64,000 nucleotides of DNA from Halobaculum gomorrense (GCF_900129775.1 NZ_FQWV01000003.1:248001-312000); one strand, 5' to 3'; counted from the first letter of the stretch, positions 1-8,348 are shown. Numbers and translations are program-made. Notes: generated by a model not told the origin, from the sequence alone.

Positions 1-638
1 CTCGCGAGCGGGTCGTCGACGCGGACGTCCGCGCCGCCGACGTTCGGGGTGTACTTCGGGAGGATCGCGTCGCCGACGAACGCCTCGTCGTCGGCGGCGT
101 CGAAGAACGCGGTCAGGCCCGCCGCGTGGCCCGGAAGGTGGACCGCCTCGAGGGTGCGGTCGTTCACCTCGAAGGCGTCGCCGTAGGCGAACGGCTCCAC
201 GTCGCACGGCTCCCCACCGAGGTCGCCGTGGTCGTCGAGGAAATCGACGAGCGTCTCCCGGATTTCGTCGGGCATCCCCCACTCGCGAAACTTCGCTCGC
301 TGGAGCCGTCGCTCCTCCAGGAGGCTGGCCTCGTCGCCGGCGACCAGCGGCGCGTCGGCCTCGTGTGCGTGTACCGTCGCGCCGGACTCGGCTTGGATGG
401 CGCCGGCGAGGCCCGCGTGGTCGGCGTGCCAGTGGGTGAGAAGGACGCGGTCGATGTCGGCCATCTCGTAGCCGAGATCCGCGAGTCCGGACGCCAACTG
501 CCCGTGCACGTCCGGGAGGGCGACGCCGGCGTCGACGAGGACGAGCTCGTCGGGGTCGCCGCCGTCGGCGGGGCCGTCGAGCACGTAGACGTTGTTCAGC
601 CCCTCGAAGACGGTGTTGGTGAGACGGATCCGCTGCAC
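1..638 (-). CDS. MBL-fold metallo-hydrolase, 3' end outside window
   Basis: Reading the minus strand from a GTG at 638 gives an open frame that leaves the window at base 1, so the C-terminus is missing. About 45 residues into a beta-rich N-terminus comes a DAGVA segment, and further on the zinc-binding signature THWHADHAG, followed later by LPGHAAG and FVGDAILP, which match the third and fourth metal-ligand regions of metallo-beta-lactamase-fold hydrolases. Family members include glyoxalase II, beta-lactamase-like and RNase Z-type enzymes; the order of motifs resembles the glyoxalase II/flavin-independent hydrolase group used widely in haloarchaea, but the substrate cannot be named. A plus-strand open frame across the same bases is the antisense shadow. 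The IS6-type element lies just upstream of its start. Confidence 0.8.
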   Translation of the reverse strand, partial: MQRIRLTNTVFEGLNNVYVLDGPADGGDPDELVLVDAGVALPDVHGQLASGLADLGYEMADIDRVLLTHWHADHAGLAGAIQAESGATVHAHEADAPLVAGDEASLLEERRLQRAKFREWGMPDEIRETLVDFLDDHGDLGGEPCDVEPFAYGDAFEVNDRTLEAVHLPGHAAGLTAFFDAADDEAFVGDAILPKYTPNVGGADVRVDDPLA

Positions 639-806
639 ACTGAGCGATGGCTCTCCCGCGGCAAGAACCCTTCCGACTCGGGGCGGGGTCCACGCCGTAG
701 CCCCGTTCGGGCGGGCTCGCCCCGACCGAGGCCATCGGATCCGACCGTGTCGGCCCCGTCCCAGCCGAGCGAACGCGCGTCGGAAGTGTACTCGCCCCGT
801 CATCGG

Positions 807-1503
807 GGCGGTGTTCAGATAAGGATGAAGAGTGAGGCGGTGCGTTTTCTGAGTGATTCATGCCCGAAAACGACCGCCTCAACGGCTGTTTGAGCGAGAT
901 CAAATTAGGTTTTGTGGAGCGGGAAGCAACACCGAAACAGTTTATGAAGCTCGGTATTCAACTTCATTTGCGAGGACTATCACTTTCGACTACCGTCTCG
1001 ATCCTGGATAAGTTTGGTGTTAACCGGGCTCGATCTACCGTTCATAACTGGGTTCACAAGGCTGATTTACAGCCGGAGGAAGGTCGTAATCCGGATCACG
1101 TTGCGGTTGACGAGACCGTGATCCGACTGAATGATGAGCAGTATTGGCTGTACGACGCTGTCGATCCGGCTACAAATAATTTGCTGCACACAAAGCTTGA
1201 ACCTGTCCGAACTAACGCTTGTGCTCACGGATTCTTTGTCGAACTACGCGAGAAACACGACGTCGATGACGCCGTGTTTCTCGTTGATGGCGCCGCACCG
1301 CTTCAAGACGCCTGCTCTCGTCACGGCCTCGATTTCAGATACGAAAAACACGGAAATCGGAACAGCGTCGAACGTGTCTTTCGCGAAGTAAAACGAAGAA
1401 CTACCTGTTTCTCGAACTGTTTCAGCAACGCAAGTCGAGAAACTGCTGATGAGTGGTTACGAGCGTTCGCCTTCGAATGGAATCAGCTTATCTGAACACT
1501 ACC
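807..1503 (+). mobile_element. IS6-family insertion sequence (about 697 bp)
   Basis: Terminal inverted repeats bracket a single transposase gene. The left end (807-823) and the right end (1487-1503, reverse complement) agree at 15 of 17 positions, including a perfect 13-base core GTGTTCAGATAAG. The length and one-gene structure fit compact haloarchaeal IS6-type elements. Interior base composition is clearly lower in GC than the host genes. The eight bases outside each end (GTCATCGG on the left, GTTCGCTG on the right) do not form the 8-base duplication expected for this family, so the copy may have recombined or an adjacent deletion may have occurred. The right end stops only 20 bases from the stop codon of the neighbouring membrane-protein gene. 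Confidence 0.85.
860..1495 (+). CDS. IS6-family transposase
   Basis: A 211-residue DDE recombinase. An N-terminal helix-turn-helix-like region (about residues 35-65, with STTVSILDKFGVNRARSTV) precedes the catalytic core: first Asp at D84 in VAVDET, second at D143 in FLVDGA, and Glu at E171 in NSVERVFREVKRR. Length and motif wording match IS6-type transposases of haloarchaea. The frame is intact from ATG to TGA, and the stop codon lies inside the right inverted repeat, as is usual for these compact elements. Codon use is more AT-rich than in the flanks, consistent with recent arrival. It probably remains active, but this cannot be judged from one copy. Confidence 0.9.
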   Translation: MPENDRLNGCLSEIKLGFVEREATPKQFMKLGIQLHLRGLSLSTTVSILDKFGVNRARSTVHNWVHKADLQPEEGRNPDHVAVDETVIRLNDEQYWLYDAVDPATNNLLHTKLEPVRTNACAHGFFVELREKHDVDDAVFLVDGAAPLQDACSRHGLDFRYEKHGNRNSVERVFREVKRRTTCFSNCFSNASRETADEWLRAFAFEWNQLI

Positions 1504-1522
1504 GTTCGCTGAGGGGTCGCGG

Positions 1523-2521
1523 TCAGCGGTCGACCGAGTTCGTGAACGGGTACATCGCCGCCGTCCGCCGTACGAGCGTCGCGAGCCGGAGGAAGTAGGC
1601 GGTGAGCAGGACGATCGGGGTGAACCCCGCCGTCACGACCGCGGGGATGACGAGGTCGGCCGCCGGGACGGGGAACGGCCCCCCTTCCGGCACGGTGAAC
1701 AAAAGCATCAGGACGACCGAGACGATCTGGACCGGGATGCCGACGTAGAGGAGCCGGCGGGACAGCGACGCGAGCTCCGACTGGATGAAGACGGTCTTGA
1801 AGTAGCGGCGGGCAACGTCGATCTGTTCGACGGTGCGTTCGAGGGTGTTCAGCGACTCCGCGGCCGACGGCGGCAGGTCGTCGTACTCCGCGCGGATCCG
1901 GTACGCGGCGTCGAAGTAGCGCGAGTAGTTCGTGTCCAACACGGCGAGCAGCGCGTACCGCGTGCCCCTGTCGCTCCCCCGGAGGAGCCATAGGACGTGC
2001 TCGGCGTGTGCCTCGAGTTCGTCCGAGAGCATCTTCCCTTCCGACCGCAGGTCGGCGTTCGCCCCCTCCCACTCGATCCCCCGGAGCCGCTCGAGCTCGC
2101 GCTTGACGTTGCCGAACAGCAGCGACATGAACGCCGACGGGGAGACCGGGACAACGGATTCCCCGGTCGCTTCGCTCACGTACCGGCGGTACTCGACCAT
2201 CTCCCGGAGCCCGCTGCGGATCTCGCCCGGCGACTCGAGGTGTCGCGAGAGCACGAACTGGCTGATCGAGACGACGATGGAGATGAGCGTGAAGTTCCCG
2301 CCGATGAGCGCGAACAGGAGGAACAGCACTGGCGTCCGTTCCCGGAGCGGCGCGAGCCCGCTCACCACCGCCCAGGCCAACACCGCCGCGACGAACCCGA
2401 TGAGGAGGCCGCTGACGAGGAGCCGGTTTCCGCTGAGCAACAGCCAATCGACGGGGCGGTACTTGAGGGCACCGAGCTCAACGTCGAATTCGAACTTGGC
2501 GTCGGCGCGGCGCGAGGGCAT
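1523..2521 (-). CDS. Conserved haloarchaeal multi-pass membrane protein, unknown function
   Basis: A 332-residue protein starting at the ATG whose complement ends at 2521. Two hydrophobic segments lie near residues 30-60 and 65-90, and two more near 250-320; the middle is an acidic, helical soluble domain rich in Glu and Arg (containing VEYRRYVSE and LFGNVKRELERLRG). This two-plus-two membrane arrangement with a central cytoplasmic helical domain is seen in uncharacterised haloarchaeal proteins; no enzymatic motif is visible. The stop codon is only 20 bases from the right end of the insertion sequence, so its native terminator region may have been replaced. It is transcribed divergently from the folD paralogue, with 81 bases between starts. 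Confidence 0.75.
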   Translation of the reverse strand: MPSRRADAKFEFDVELGALKYRPVDWLLLSGNRLLVSGLLIGFVAAVLAWAVVSGLAPLRERTPVLFLLFALIGGNFTLISIVVSISQFVLSRHLESPGEIRSGLREMVEYRRYVSEATGESVVPVSPSAFMSLLFGNVKRELERLRGIEWEGANADLRSEGKMLSDELEAHAEHVLWLLRGSDRGTRYALLAVLDTNYSRYFDAAYRIRAEYDDLPPSAAESLNTLERTVEQIDVARRYFKTVFIQSELASLSRRLLYVGIPVQIVSVVLMLLFTVPEGGPFPVPAADLVIPAVVTAGFTPIVLLTAYFLRLATLVRRTAAMYPFTNSVDR

Positions 2522-2602
2522 CGTCCCGTTCGAGTCGCCGGGGCGTCAAAACGTTTGAGGGCCGGGGGTAGACTGAAACCGGCCGCCGCCGACCGTCGAC
2601 AC

Positions 2603-3463
2603 ATGCCGGCCGAGCGACTCCGCGGCGAGCCCGTCGCGAAACGGCTTCGCGAATCCGTTCGCGACCGGGTGGCGCGCCTCGACACGCCGCCGACACTCGG
2701 CACCGTCCTGGCGAGCGACGACCCGAGCGACGCACGGTTCGTCGAACTCAAAGGCGAGGCCGCCGCCGCGGCCGGGATGACCCACCGCGATCGCCGGCTC
2801 GATCCCGAGGCTTCCCCGGACCGCGTGTACGAAGCGGTCGGGGAACTGTCGCGGGACCCGACCGTCGACGCCGTCTTTTTGCAGGTGCCGCTCCCGGACG
2901 GCGTCGCGCTCGAGGCGGTGCGCGAGCGGATCGCGCCCGAGAAGGACGTCGACTGTTTCCATCCCGCGAACCTCGGGCGGCTCGTCGCCGGCACCCCGCG
3001 GTTCCGCCCGGCGACGCCCGCGGCGGTCCTGCGGCTGCTCTCGGCGTACGACGTGGAGCTCGCCGGAGCCGCGGTCGCCGTCGTCGGCCGGTCGGCGGTC
3101 GTCGGTCGGCCGCTCGCGAACCTCCTCGTCGCCGCGGACGCGACGGTGACCGTCTGCCACGACCGGACCGCCGACCTCGGGGCGGTGACGCGCCGGGCGG
3201 ACGTCGTCGTCACGGCACTCGGCGAACCGGGCTGTATCGACGGCTCGATGCTCGCGCCCGGGAGCGTCGTCGTCGACGCGAGTTCGATCCGCCGGGAGAC
3301 CGACGACGGCGTGGAGGTGGTCGGGGATGTCGATCAGTCGAGCGCCCGATCGGTCGCGGGGGCGCTCACGCCCGTCCCGGGCGGCGTCGGGCCGGTTACG
3401 CTGGCGGCGCTGCTCGAGAACACGGTCACGGCCGCCGAACGACGGCGCGGAGGCCCCGGGTGA
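2603..3463 (+). CDS. Divergent FolD paralogue (methylene-tetrahydrofolate dehydrogenase/cyclohydrolase family)
   Basis: From the ATG at 2603 this is 286 residues, the usual FolD length. It keeps the catalytic Lys region (FVELK), the QVPLP motif, KDVD, the NAD(P)-binding GRSAVVGRP and the C-terminal TPVPGGVGPVT. It departs from canonical FolD at sites that the second copy in this window retains: Tyr of YVxxK is Phe, KDVDGFH is KDVDCFH, and PCTPHG is PATPAA. The family oxidises methylene-tetrahydrofolate and hydrolyses methenyl-tetrahydrofolate; the Tyr-to-Phe change might shift the balance of the two activities, which is inference. It converges on the TrpG/PabA gene with a 15-base gap. Confidence 0.8.
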   Translation: MPAERLRGEPVAKRLRESVRDRVARLDTPPTLGTVLASDDPSDARFVELKGEAAAAAGMTHRDRRLDPEASPDRVYEAVGELSRDPTVDAVFLQVPLPDGVALEAVRERIAPEKDVDCFHPANLGRLVAGTPRFRPATPAAVLRLLSAYDVELAGAAVAVVGRSAVVGRPLANLLVAADATVTVCHDRTADLGAVTRRADVVVTALGEPGCIDGSMLAPGSVVVDASSIRRETDDGVEVVGDVDQSSARSVAGALTPVPGGVGPVTLAALLENTVTAAERRRGGPG

Positions 3464-3478
3464 CGGGGCGGGAGCGGG

Positions 3479-4081
3479 TCAGGCGCGGCCGCCGGAACAC
3501 GACCGGACGAACGACTCGACCAGCTGCATTCCGACGTCGGTGAGGATGCTCTCGGGGTGGAACTGGACGCCCTCGTGTGGCTTCGTCGTGTGGCGCACGC
3601 CCATCACGACCTCGCGCTCGTCCTCGGTGCGTGCGGTCTCGACGAGCGCGTCCGTGAGGTCGTCGCGCTCGACCGCGAGCGAGTGGTAGCGGCCGGCCGA
3701 GAACTCCGCCGGGAGCCCGGCGAAGACGCCCCGCCCGTCGTGGCTGATGGTCGATGGCTTCCCGTGGACCACGTCGGGGGCGTGCCCAACGGCGGCGCCG
3801 TTGGCCGCACACAGCGCCTGATGACCGAGACAGACGCCCAGCGTCGGGTAGGAGAGGTCGCGGAACACCGGCACCGAGACGCCGGCCGCCGTCGGCGTGC
3901 CGGGGCCCGGCGAGACGACGATGCCGTCCGGGTCGAGCTCGCGGATGCCGTCGACGTCGATGGCGTCGTTGCGTCGTACCTTCACCGTCCCCTCGTCCGG
4001 CGCGCCGACCGCTTCCCCGACGTACTGGACGAGGTTGTAGACGAACGAGTCGTAGTTGTCGATGACGAGGACGCGCACCAT
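3479..4081 (-). CDS. Glutamine amidotransferase subunit of anthranilate or aminodeoxychorismate synthase (TrpG/PabA)
   Basis: A 200-residue class I glutamine amidotransferase. The oxyanion loop SPGPGTP is at about 57-63, the nucleophile C84 sits in LGVCLGHQAL, and H175 and E177 in QFHPES complete the triad. It supplies ammonia to the chorismate-binding partner encoded immediately upstream; the partner's stop and this start overlap by one base (TGATG), implying translational coupling and a 1:1 complex. Whether the product is anthranilate (tryptophan) or 4-amino-4-deoxychorismate (folate) is not decided by this subunit, which often serves both. The neighbouring folD paralogue and the folate genes farther along favour a folate role. 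Confidence 0.88.
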   Translation of the reverse strand: MVRVLVIDNYDSFVYNLVQYVGEAVGAPDEGTVKVRRNDAIDVDGIRELDPDGIVVSPGPGTPTAAGVSVPVFRDLSYPTLGVCLGHQALCAANGAAVGHAPDVVHGKPSTISHDGRGVFAGLPAEFSAGRYHSLAVERDDLTDALVETARTEDEREVVMGVRHTTKPHEGVQFHPESILTDVGMQLVESFVRSCSGGRA

Positions 4082-5607
4082 CAGTCAGCGGCCCCCTCGT
4101 CGACGGCGCCCAGTTCCATGTCCGTCCGTTCCCCGAGCGCCTCGTCGAGCGCGGTGATGAGCGCGCGGCCCTTGTCGAGCGTCTCCTCGTACTCGGCGTC
4201 CGGGTCGGAGTCGTGGACGATGCCCGCGCCGACGCGGAGGGAGTACTCGTCGCCGTGGCGGACGAGCGTCCGGATGGTCATGTTCAGCGTCGCCCTGCCG
4301 TCAAAGCCGAAGACGCCGATCGACCCAGTGTAGGGGCCGCGGCGGCTCGACTCCACCTCGTCGATGATCTCCATCGTCCGCGGCTTGGGGGCACCGGTGA
4401 TGGTTCCGCCCGGGAACGTCGCGGCGATGGCGTCCGCCAGGTCGTACGGTTCGGCGAGGTCCCCCTCGACTAGCGAGACGAGGTGCATCACCTCGGAGTA
4501 CCGGTCGACGCGGCGATACTCGGTCACTTCGACGCTCCCGTACTGACACACCTTCCCGAGGTCGTTCCGTTCGAGGTCGACGAGCATCGCGTGCTCGGCG
4601 CGTTCCTTCTCGTCGCCCAGCAGGTCACGCTCCAGCGCGGCGTCCTCCTCGGGAGTCGCGCCGCGCGGGCGCGTCCCGGCGATCGGCTCGGTCCGGAGCC
4701 GGTCGCCGTCCCGCTCGAGGAGCAGTTCCGGCGATGCGCTCACCAGATCGACCCCGGGGAACTCCAGCAGCGCCGAGTAGGGCGCCGGGTTCACCCGTCG
4801 GAGCGCGTCGTACGCCGCGACGGGATGGACGGCCGCCGGCGCGGTGAGCCGCTGGGAGACGTTCGCCTGGAACGTGTCGCCGTCGCGGATGTACGCCTTG
4901 ACGCGGCGGACCCGGTCGGCGAAGGCCGCCCGCGAACAGTCGCTCTCGAACGTCACGTCGTCGCCCTCGGCGGGCGGCGGGCCCACGGACGGATCCCCGG
5001 CCAGGGCGGTCCGTGCGAGGTCGAGCGCCCGCTCGCGCCCCCGCTCGTACGCCGCGACCGGGTCGTCGCCGACCCGGGGACAGGCGGTCACGCGCATCGT
5101 CGTCGTCTCGCCCGACCTGGGTTCCTCCCACGCGGCCACGCGGTCGAAGACGCCGACCTGCAGGCGCGGGAGCCCGCGGTCGTCGACGGTCGTGTCGGGG
5201 AGCCGTTCGAGTTCGCGGGCCACGTCGTAGGAGAGCCAGCCGAACGCGCCGCAGGGGTAGGGAACGTCGCAGTCACCGCAGACGAGCGTCTCACCGTCCA
5301 GCAGGTCGGTGAGCGCGGCTAGCGTCGGCGAGGGGTCCGTCCCGTCGCGATCGACGAGGTCGCTCCCCACCTGCAGCCGCTCGACCGGGTCGACGGCGAA
5401 GTAACTCCAGCCGGACTGGCCGCCGGTGGTCTCGAGGTAGACGCCGTTGCCCGGCGACTTCCCTTCCTCGCGTCGGGCGCGTCGGTACGCGACGAACGGG
5501 TCGGCGACCTCGACACGGACCTCCACGGGGACGCGCACACCGGCGGCGCTCGCGGCCTCGCGGAACGCGGCCTCGGTCGTGACGACGCGTGGTGACTCGT
5601 TCGACAT
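4081..5607 (-). CDS. Chorismate-binding synthase component I (PabB/TrpE type)
   Basis: The start is taken as the ATG whose complement ends at 5607 (MSNESPRVV), giving 508 residues; longer upstream readings lack haloarchaeal character. The N-terminal half is TrpE-like, and the C-terminal half is the chorismate-utilising domain with [39 protein letters not shown] and the terminal [12 protein letters not shown]-type metal site. The PIAGT motif carries Ala where classical PabB has a catalytic Lys (PIKGT), which is the TrpE pattern; however, Ala-containing PabB variants exist and the gene is not in a trp cluster. It is therefore called PabB/TrpE without choosing. It overlaps the amidotransferase gene by one base. 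Confidence 0.85.
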   Translation of the reverse strand: MSNESPRVVTTEAAFREAASAAGVRVPVEVRVEVADPFVAYRRARREEGKSPGNGVYLETTGGQSGWSYFAVDPVERLQVGSDLVDRDGTDPSPTLAALTDLLDGETLVCGDCDVPYPCGAFGWLSYDVARELERLPDTTVDDRGLPRLQVGVFDRVAAWEEPRSGETTTMRVTACPRVGDDPVAAYERGRERALDLARTALAGDPSVGPPPAEGDDVTFESDCSRAAFADRVRRVKAYIRDGDTFQANVSQRLTAPAAVHPVAAYDALRRVNPAPYSALLEFPGVDLVSASPELLLERDGDRLRTEPIAGTRPRGATPEEDAALERDLLGDEKERAEHAMLVDLERNDLGKVCQYGSVEVTEYRRVDRYSEVMHLVSLVEGDLAEPYDLADAIAATFPGGTITGAPKPRTMEIIDEVESSRRGPYTGSIGVFGFDGRATLNMTIRTLVRHGDEYSLRVGAGIVHDSDPDAEYEETLDKGRALITALDEALGERTDMELGAVDEGAAD

Positions 5608-5734
5608 GATACTCCGGTCCGGCAGCCGGTTGCTGATGGGGGAAATCGGATTGATGGCGACTAAAGCGTTTCGCGTGGCGGAACCGTCCGTTCGGCGGCC
5701 TCTCCGGTGAAGACGGCCTCGGCCGATCGAGAGG

Positions 5735-5743
5735 GGTATTATA
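5735..5743. promoter_or_regulatory. AT-rich TATA-like box between divergent genes
   Basis: TATTATAAA stands out in the 202-base GC-rich gap between the divergent chorismate synthase gene and the HTH protein gene. It could serve either direction. On the plus strand it would place transcription start near 5765, some 45 bases ahead of the ATG at 5810. Confidence 0.45.
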
Positions 5744-5791
5744 AACATAGCCACTATTCAGCACGCACCTTGATACGCCGTTCATCCCCCA

Positions 5792-5808
5792 TTAGTGGTA
5801 ACGACTAA
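5792..5808. promoter_or_regulatory. Imperfect palindrome abutting a start codon, candidate operator
   Basis: TTAGTGGTAACGACTAA is a near-perfect 17-base dyad (outer five bases on each side match exactly, 14 of 17 positions symmetric). It ends one base before the ATG at 5810 of a protein with helix-turn-helix character, an arrangement typical of autoregulation. No binding data; inference from symmetry and position. Confidence 0.4.
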
Positions 5809-5809
5809 C

Positions 5810-6763
5810 ATGCTCGTATCGAAGGCGTTTCGAGAACTGGGCGGGTTCCTCGAGGAGTGTGAATCGTACGGCCGGGTGACGGACGTGAAGTTCGCGGACG
5901 GTCCGGACGGCGACGGGTCCCTCGCCGCCGACGTGACCCTCACGCTCCCGCTCACCGCGAACGACGGGGAGCCCACGACCCTGCGGGCGGTGGACGTCGC
6001 CGGCGACGGGTCGCTCCGACTCACGCTCGAATCCGACGAACCCGTGGTCCCCGTCGGGGAGGGGCCGGTCTCGGTCGAGACCACGGGGACCGAGATCGCG
6101 GACGGCACGGTGACGGTCTCGCTGACGGCGTCCGTACCGACGGCCGCAGAACCCGCCGCGACCGACAGCACAGGGGGGACGGACGGTGGGCGGCAATCCC
6201 CGGCCCCGGACCCGGGGACGACGGCGGCGATCGACGACGGCGGGTCCAAATCGGAGCCGGAGGTGCCGCCGTTCCGGAACCCGGAGCTGCTCGCGGACGT
6301 GTACGACCGCTGTGATACGTTCGCGGAGATGGCCGAGACGCTCGATATGGACGTCACGGCCGAGACCGTCCGCCGCTACATGATCGACTACGACATCCAC
6401 CAGCCGAACAGCTACGATACGGGGGACGACGCGCCGGCAGGCGACAAGCGGGCAAGCGCCGACCGGACGGGCGAGGAACCGACCGCGGGTGCGGGCGACG
6501 GGACGGAGACCCCGGTGATCCTGGCGGACGGGGTCGGGCTTCCGGAGGACATCACCGTCGAGACGCTCATCGAGACGGTCCGTCGCTCGAACACGATCTA
6601 CGAGGTGAAACAGGACATGGGGCTCGAACGCGACGACGCCCTGGAGGTCCTCCGCGAGCTCAACCTCCTCGACATCGTGGTGGGGCGGCTCGCGACCGAG
6701 GCGGAGCGTGACATCAGCCGCGACGAGATAATCGGCCGGCTGCAGCAGCTGCCGCAGGGGTGA
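5810..6763 (+). CDS. Haloarchaeal protein with C-terminal helix-turn-helix-like repeats, unknown role
   Basis: The chosen ATG at 5810 gives 317 residues; an in-frame GTG at 5795 would add five. Residues 1-110 form a beta-rich domain (DVKFADG, SLAADVTLTLP, SLRLTLES) followed by an acidic Gly/Ser/Asp-rich linker. Two helical segments come after it: about 165-205 (ELLADVYDRCDTFAEMAETL then TVRRYMIDY) and about 245-300 (TVETLIETVRRSNTIYEV, then an Ile-rich end). Both have the three-helix spacing of small winged or HTH domains, suggesting DNA binding. I know similar haloarchaeal proteins only as hypothetical. A dyad next to the start may be its own operator. Confidence 0.7.
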   Translation: MLVSKAFRELGGFLEECESYGRVTDVKFADGPDGDGSLAADVTLTLPLTANDGEPTTLRAVDVAGDGSLRLTLESDEPVVPVGEGPVSVETTGTEIADGTVTVSLTASVPTAAEPAATDSTGGTDGGRQSPAPDPGTTAAIDDGGSKSEPEVPPFRNPELLADVYDRCDTFAEMAETLDMDVTAETVRRYMIDYDIHQPNSYDTGDDAPAGDKRASADRTGEEPTAGAGDGTETPVILADGVGLPEDITVETLIETVRRSNTIYEVKQDMGLERDDALEVLRELNLLDIVVGRLATEAERDISRDEIIGRLQQLPQG

Positions 6764-6809
6764 CGAGGGCGGCGCTCCGGGATACCGTCCGGTAGCTGGA
6801 GGGATTGAG

Positions 6810-6836
6810 TTATACCACGGCCTACCCATAGGGTAG
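6810..6836 (+). promoter_or_regulatory. TATA-like box followed by perfect palindrome before HTH-10 regulator
   Basis: TTATAC at 6810-6815 is followed by CTACCC-ATA-GGGTAG at 6822-6836, a perfect six-base inverted repeat with a three-base spacer. The palindrome covers the expected transcription start, 15 bases before the ATG at 6852, where a bound repressor would block initiation. Candidate operator for the downstream regulator. Confidence 0.5.
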
Positions 6837-6851
6837 TCGACTGGGCAATCC

Positions 6852-7529
6852 ATGCCACTCATCGCAGAGGTCCGGTTCGTCCACCCGGACGGCGCGCTCA
6901 CGGACACCTTCCAGCGGCTCTCCGGTTGCCGGATCTCCGTCGTTCGGGAGGCCAGCACCACGCCGGAGCGGAGCATCTACGTCTTCCAGTTCGCGGGGGT
7001 CGACCCCGAGACGGCTCGCGACGCCCTCGAGACGGACCACTCGGTGGCCGCGGTCGAGCCGATGCCGGGGTTCGGCGACGAACAGCTTGTCGGCGTCGAG
7101 TTCACCGACGACACGCGCCTGCTCGCCCCGGAAGTGACCGGGCGGGACGGGTTCGTCGTCGAGGCCCGGAGTTCCGGCGACGGGGAGACGACGCGGATGT
7201 GGCACGAGCGCTGGCTCCTCCCGGACGGCGACGCGCTCCACGAGATCTGGCAGTACGCGAGCGAGGCCGGGTTCACGTTCGACATCCTCAACATCCGCCA
7301 ACGGGGTCCCTCTGAGGGCGAGTACGACCGCCCGGTGTCCGTCTCCGACGAACAGCGCGAAGCGCTTGTCATCGCCTACGGTGAGGGGTACTTCGCCGAG
7401 CCGCGCGAAGTCTCGCTCGAGGAGCTTGCGACGACGCTCGAGCTCTCTCCGACGGCAGTGGCCGGGCGACTGCGGCGGGGGATGTACGCGCTGGTCGCGG
7501 CGAGCATCGGCGCGGAGGACCGGCGGTGA
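6852..7529 (+). CDS. HTH-10 (bacterio-opsin activator type) transcriptional regulator
   Basis: A 225-residue protein with the two-part architecture of haloarchaeal Bat-type regulators: an N-terminal sensor-like domain (about 1-155) of mixed alpha/beta character beginning MPLIAEVRF, and a C-terminal HTH-10 domain (about 165-222) marked by VSDEQREALVIAYGEGYF, EVSLEELATTLELSPTAV and GRLRRGM. In this family the C-terminal domain binds DNA while the N-terminal part resembles an altered GAF-type module. The ligand and targets are not known. A homologous gene follows 121 bases downstream on the same strand, so the two may form a regulator pair acting together or on each other. Confidence 0.85.
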   Translation: MPLIAEVRFVHPDGALTDTFQRLSGCRISVVREASTTPERSIYVFQFAGVDPETARDALETDHSVAAVEPMPGFGDEQLVGVEFTDDTRLLAPEVTGRDGFVVEARSSGDGETTRMWHERWLLPDGDALHEIWQYASEAGFTFDILNIRQRGPSEGEYDRPVSVSDEQREALVIAYGEGYFAEPREVSLEELATTLELSPTAVAGRLRRGMYALVAASIGAEDRR

Positions 7530-7650
7530 GCGCTCGTGCGTGGACGCGCCACACGAACCGAACCGTTAGGGCGGTGGCTGGCCAGCAGTCGAACGGAACC
7601 GGTCGACACCGGTCCGTAGGGCCCACCGAAGAGCTGAGAGGGAACCGCCA

Positions 7651-8301
7651 GTGATCTCGACGCAGATCTACGCCGAACACGAGAACCTCGCGCTCACGCC
7701 GACGATCAGGTCCGACGCCGACACCGAGATCTCCGTGGTCACGGACGCGAGCACCGACCCGGACAACGACGTCTACTTCTTCCAAGTCGAGACCGGCGAC
7801 CTCGATCGACTCGAGACGCTGCTGGAGGCGGACCACACCGTCGCCTCGTTCTCACTGGTGTTCGAACAGCAGGAGACGGGGACGTATCGCATCGAGTACA
7901 GCGAGGAGACGGAGCTCCTCTCGCCCCCGCTCGCTGACGTCGGCGGGCTGACGATGGGTGCGTCGAGCCACCTCAACGGGTGGGTGCTCGACCTCCAGTT
8001 CAAGGATCACGACGGGCTGTACGCGCTCAACGAGTACGCCGAGGGGCGCGGGATCCACCTCGATATCATGGAGCTCAACCACGTCGACGGGTACGAGCGG
8101 GACACCGACTTCGGGCTGACCGAACCCCAGCGGGAGGCGCTGTTGGCCGCGTTCGACCGCGGCTACTTCGACGAGCCGCGGGAGAGCTCGCTCGAGGACC
8201 TGGCGGCCGTGATGGACATCTCGCCGACCGCGGTCAGCGGCCGGCTCCGACGCGGCTCGAAGCGACTCATCGAGGCGCTCCTCCTCGACGAAGAGCACTG
8301 A
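7651..8301 (+). CDS. Second HTH-10 regulator, paralogue of the preceding gene
   Basis: A GTG at 7651 opens a 216-residue frame with the same layout as the upstream neighbour: an N-terminal domain starting MISTQIYAEHENLALTPT, a central segment with LSPPLADVGGL, and a C-terminal HTH-10 domain (LTEPQREALLAAFDRGYF, ESSLEDLAAVMDISPTAV, GRLRRGSKRL). The C-terminal halves are close relatives while the sensor halves differ strongly, as expected after tandem duplication and divergence of input. It probably acts as a transcription factor; the regulated genes are unknown, although the serine acetyltransferase gene and small cytosolic protein gene lie directly downstream. Confidence 0.82.
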   Translation: MISTQIYAEHENLALTPTIRSDADTEISVVTDASTDPDNDVYFFQVETGDLDRLETLLEADHTVASFSLVFEQQETGTYRIEYSEETELLSPPLADVGGLTMGASSHLNGWVLDLQFKDHDGLYALNEYAEGRGIHLDIMELNHVDGYERDTDFGLTEPQREALLAAFDRGYFDEPRESSLEDLAAVMDISPTAVSGRLRRGSKRLIEALLLDEEH

Positions 8302-8348
8302 CCGGTGGCGCCGATACCCTTTTTCCCCGGTCGGTCCTCGATACGACG

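Noticed and set aside
126-893. Long plus-strand open frame over the metallo-hydrolase gene
   Set aside because: It is antisense to a clear MBL-fold coding sequence with the THWHADHAG motif; its own protein has no family resemblance and unnatural composition.
799-1511. Eight-base target duplication around the insertion sequence
   Set aside because: The flanks GTCATCGG and GTTCGCTG do not match.
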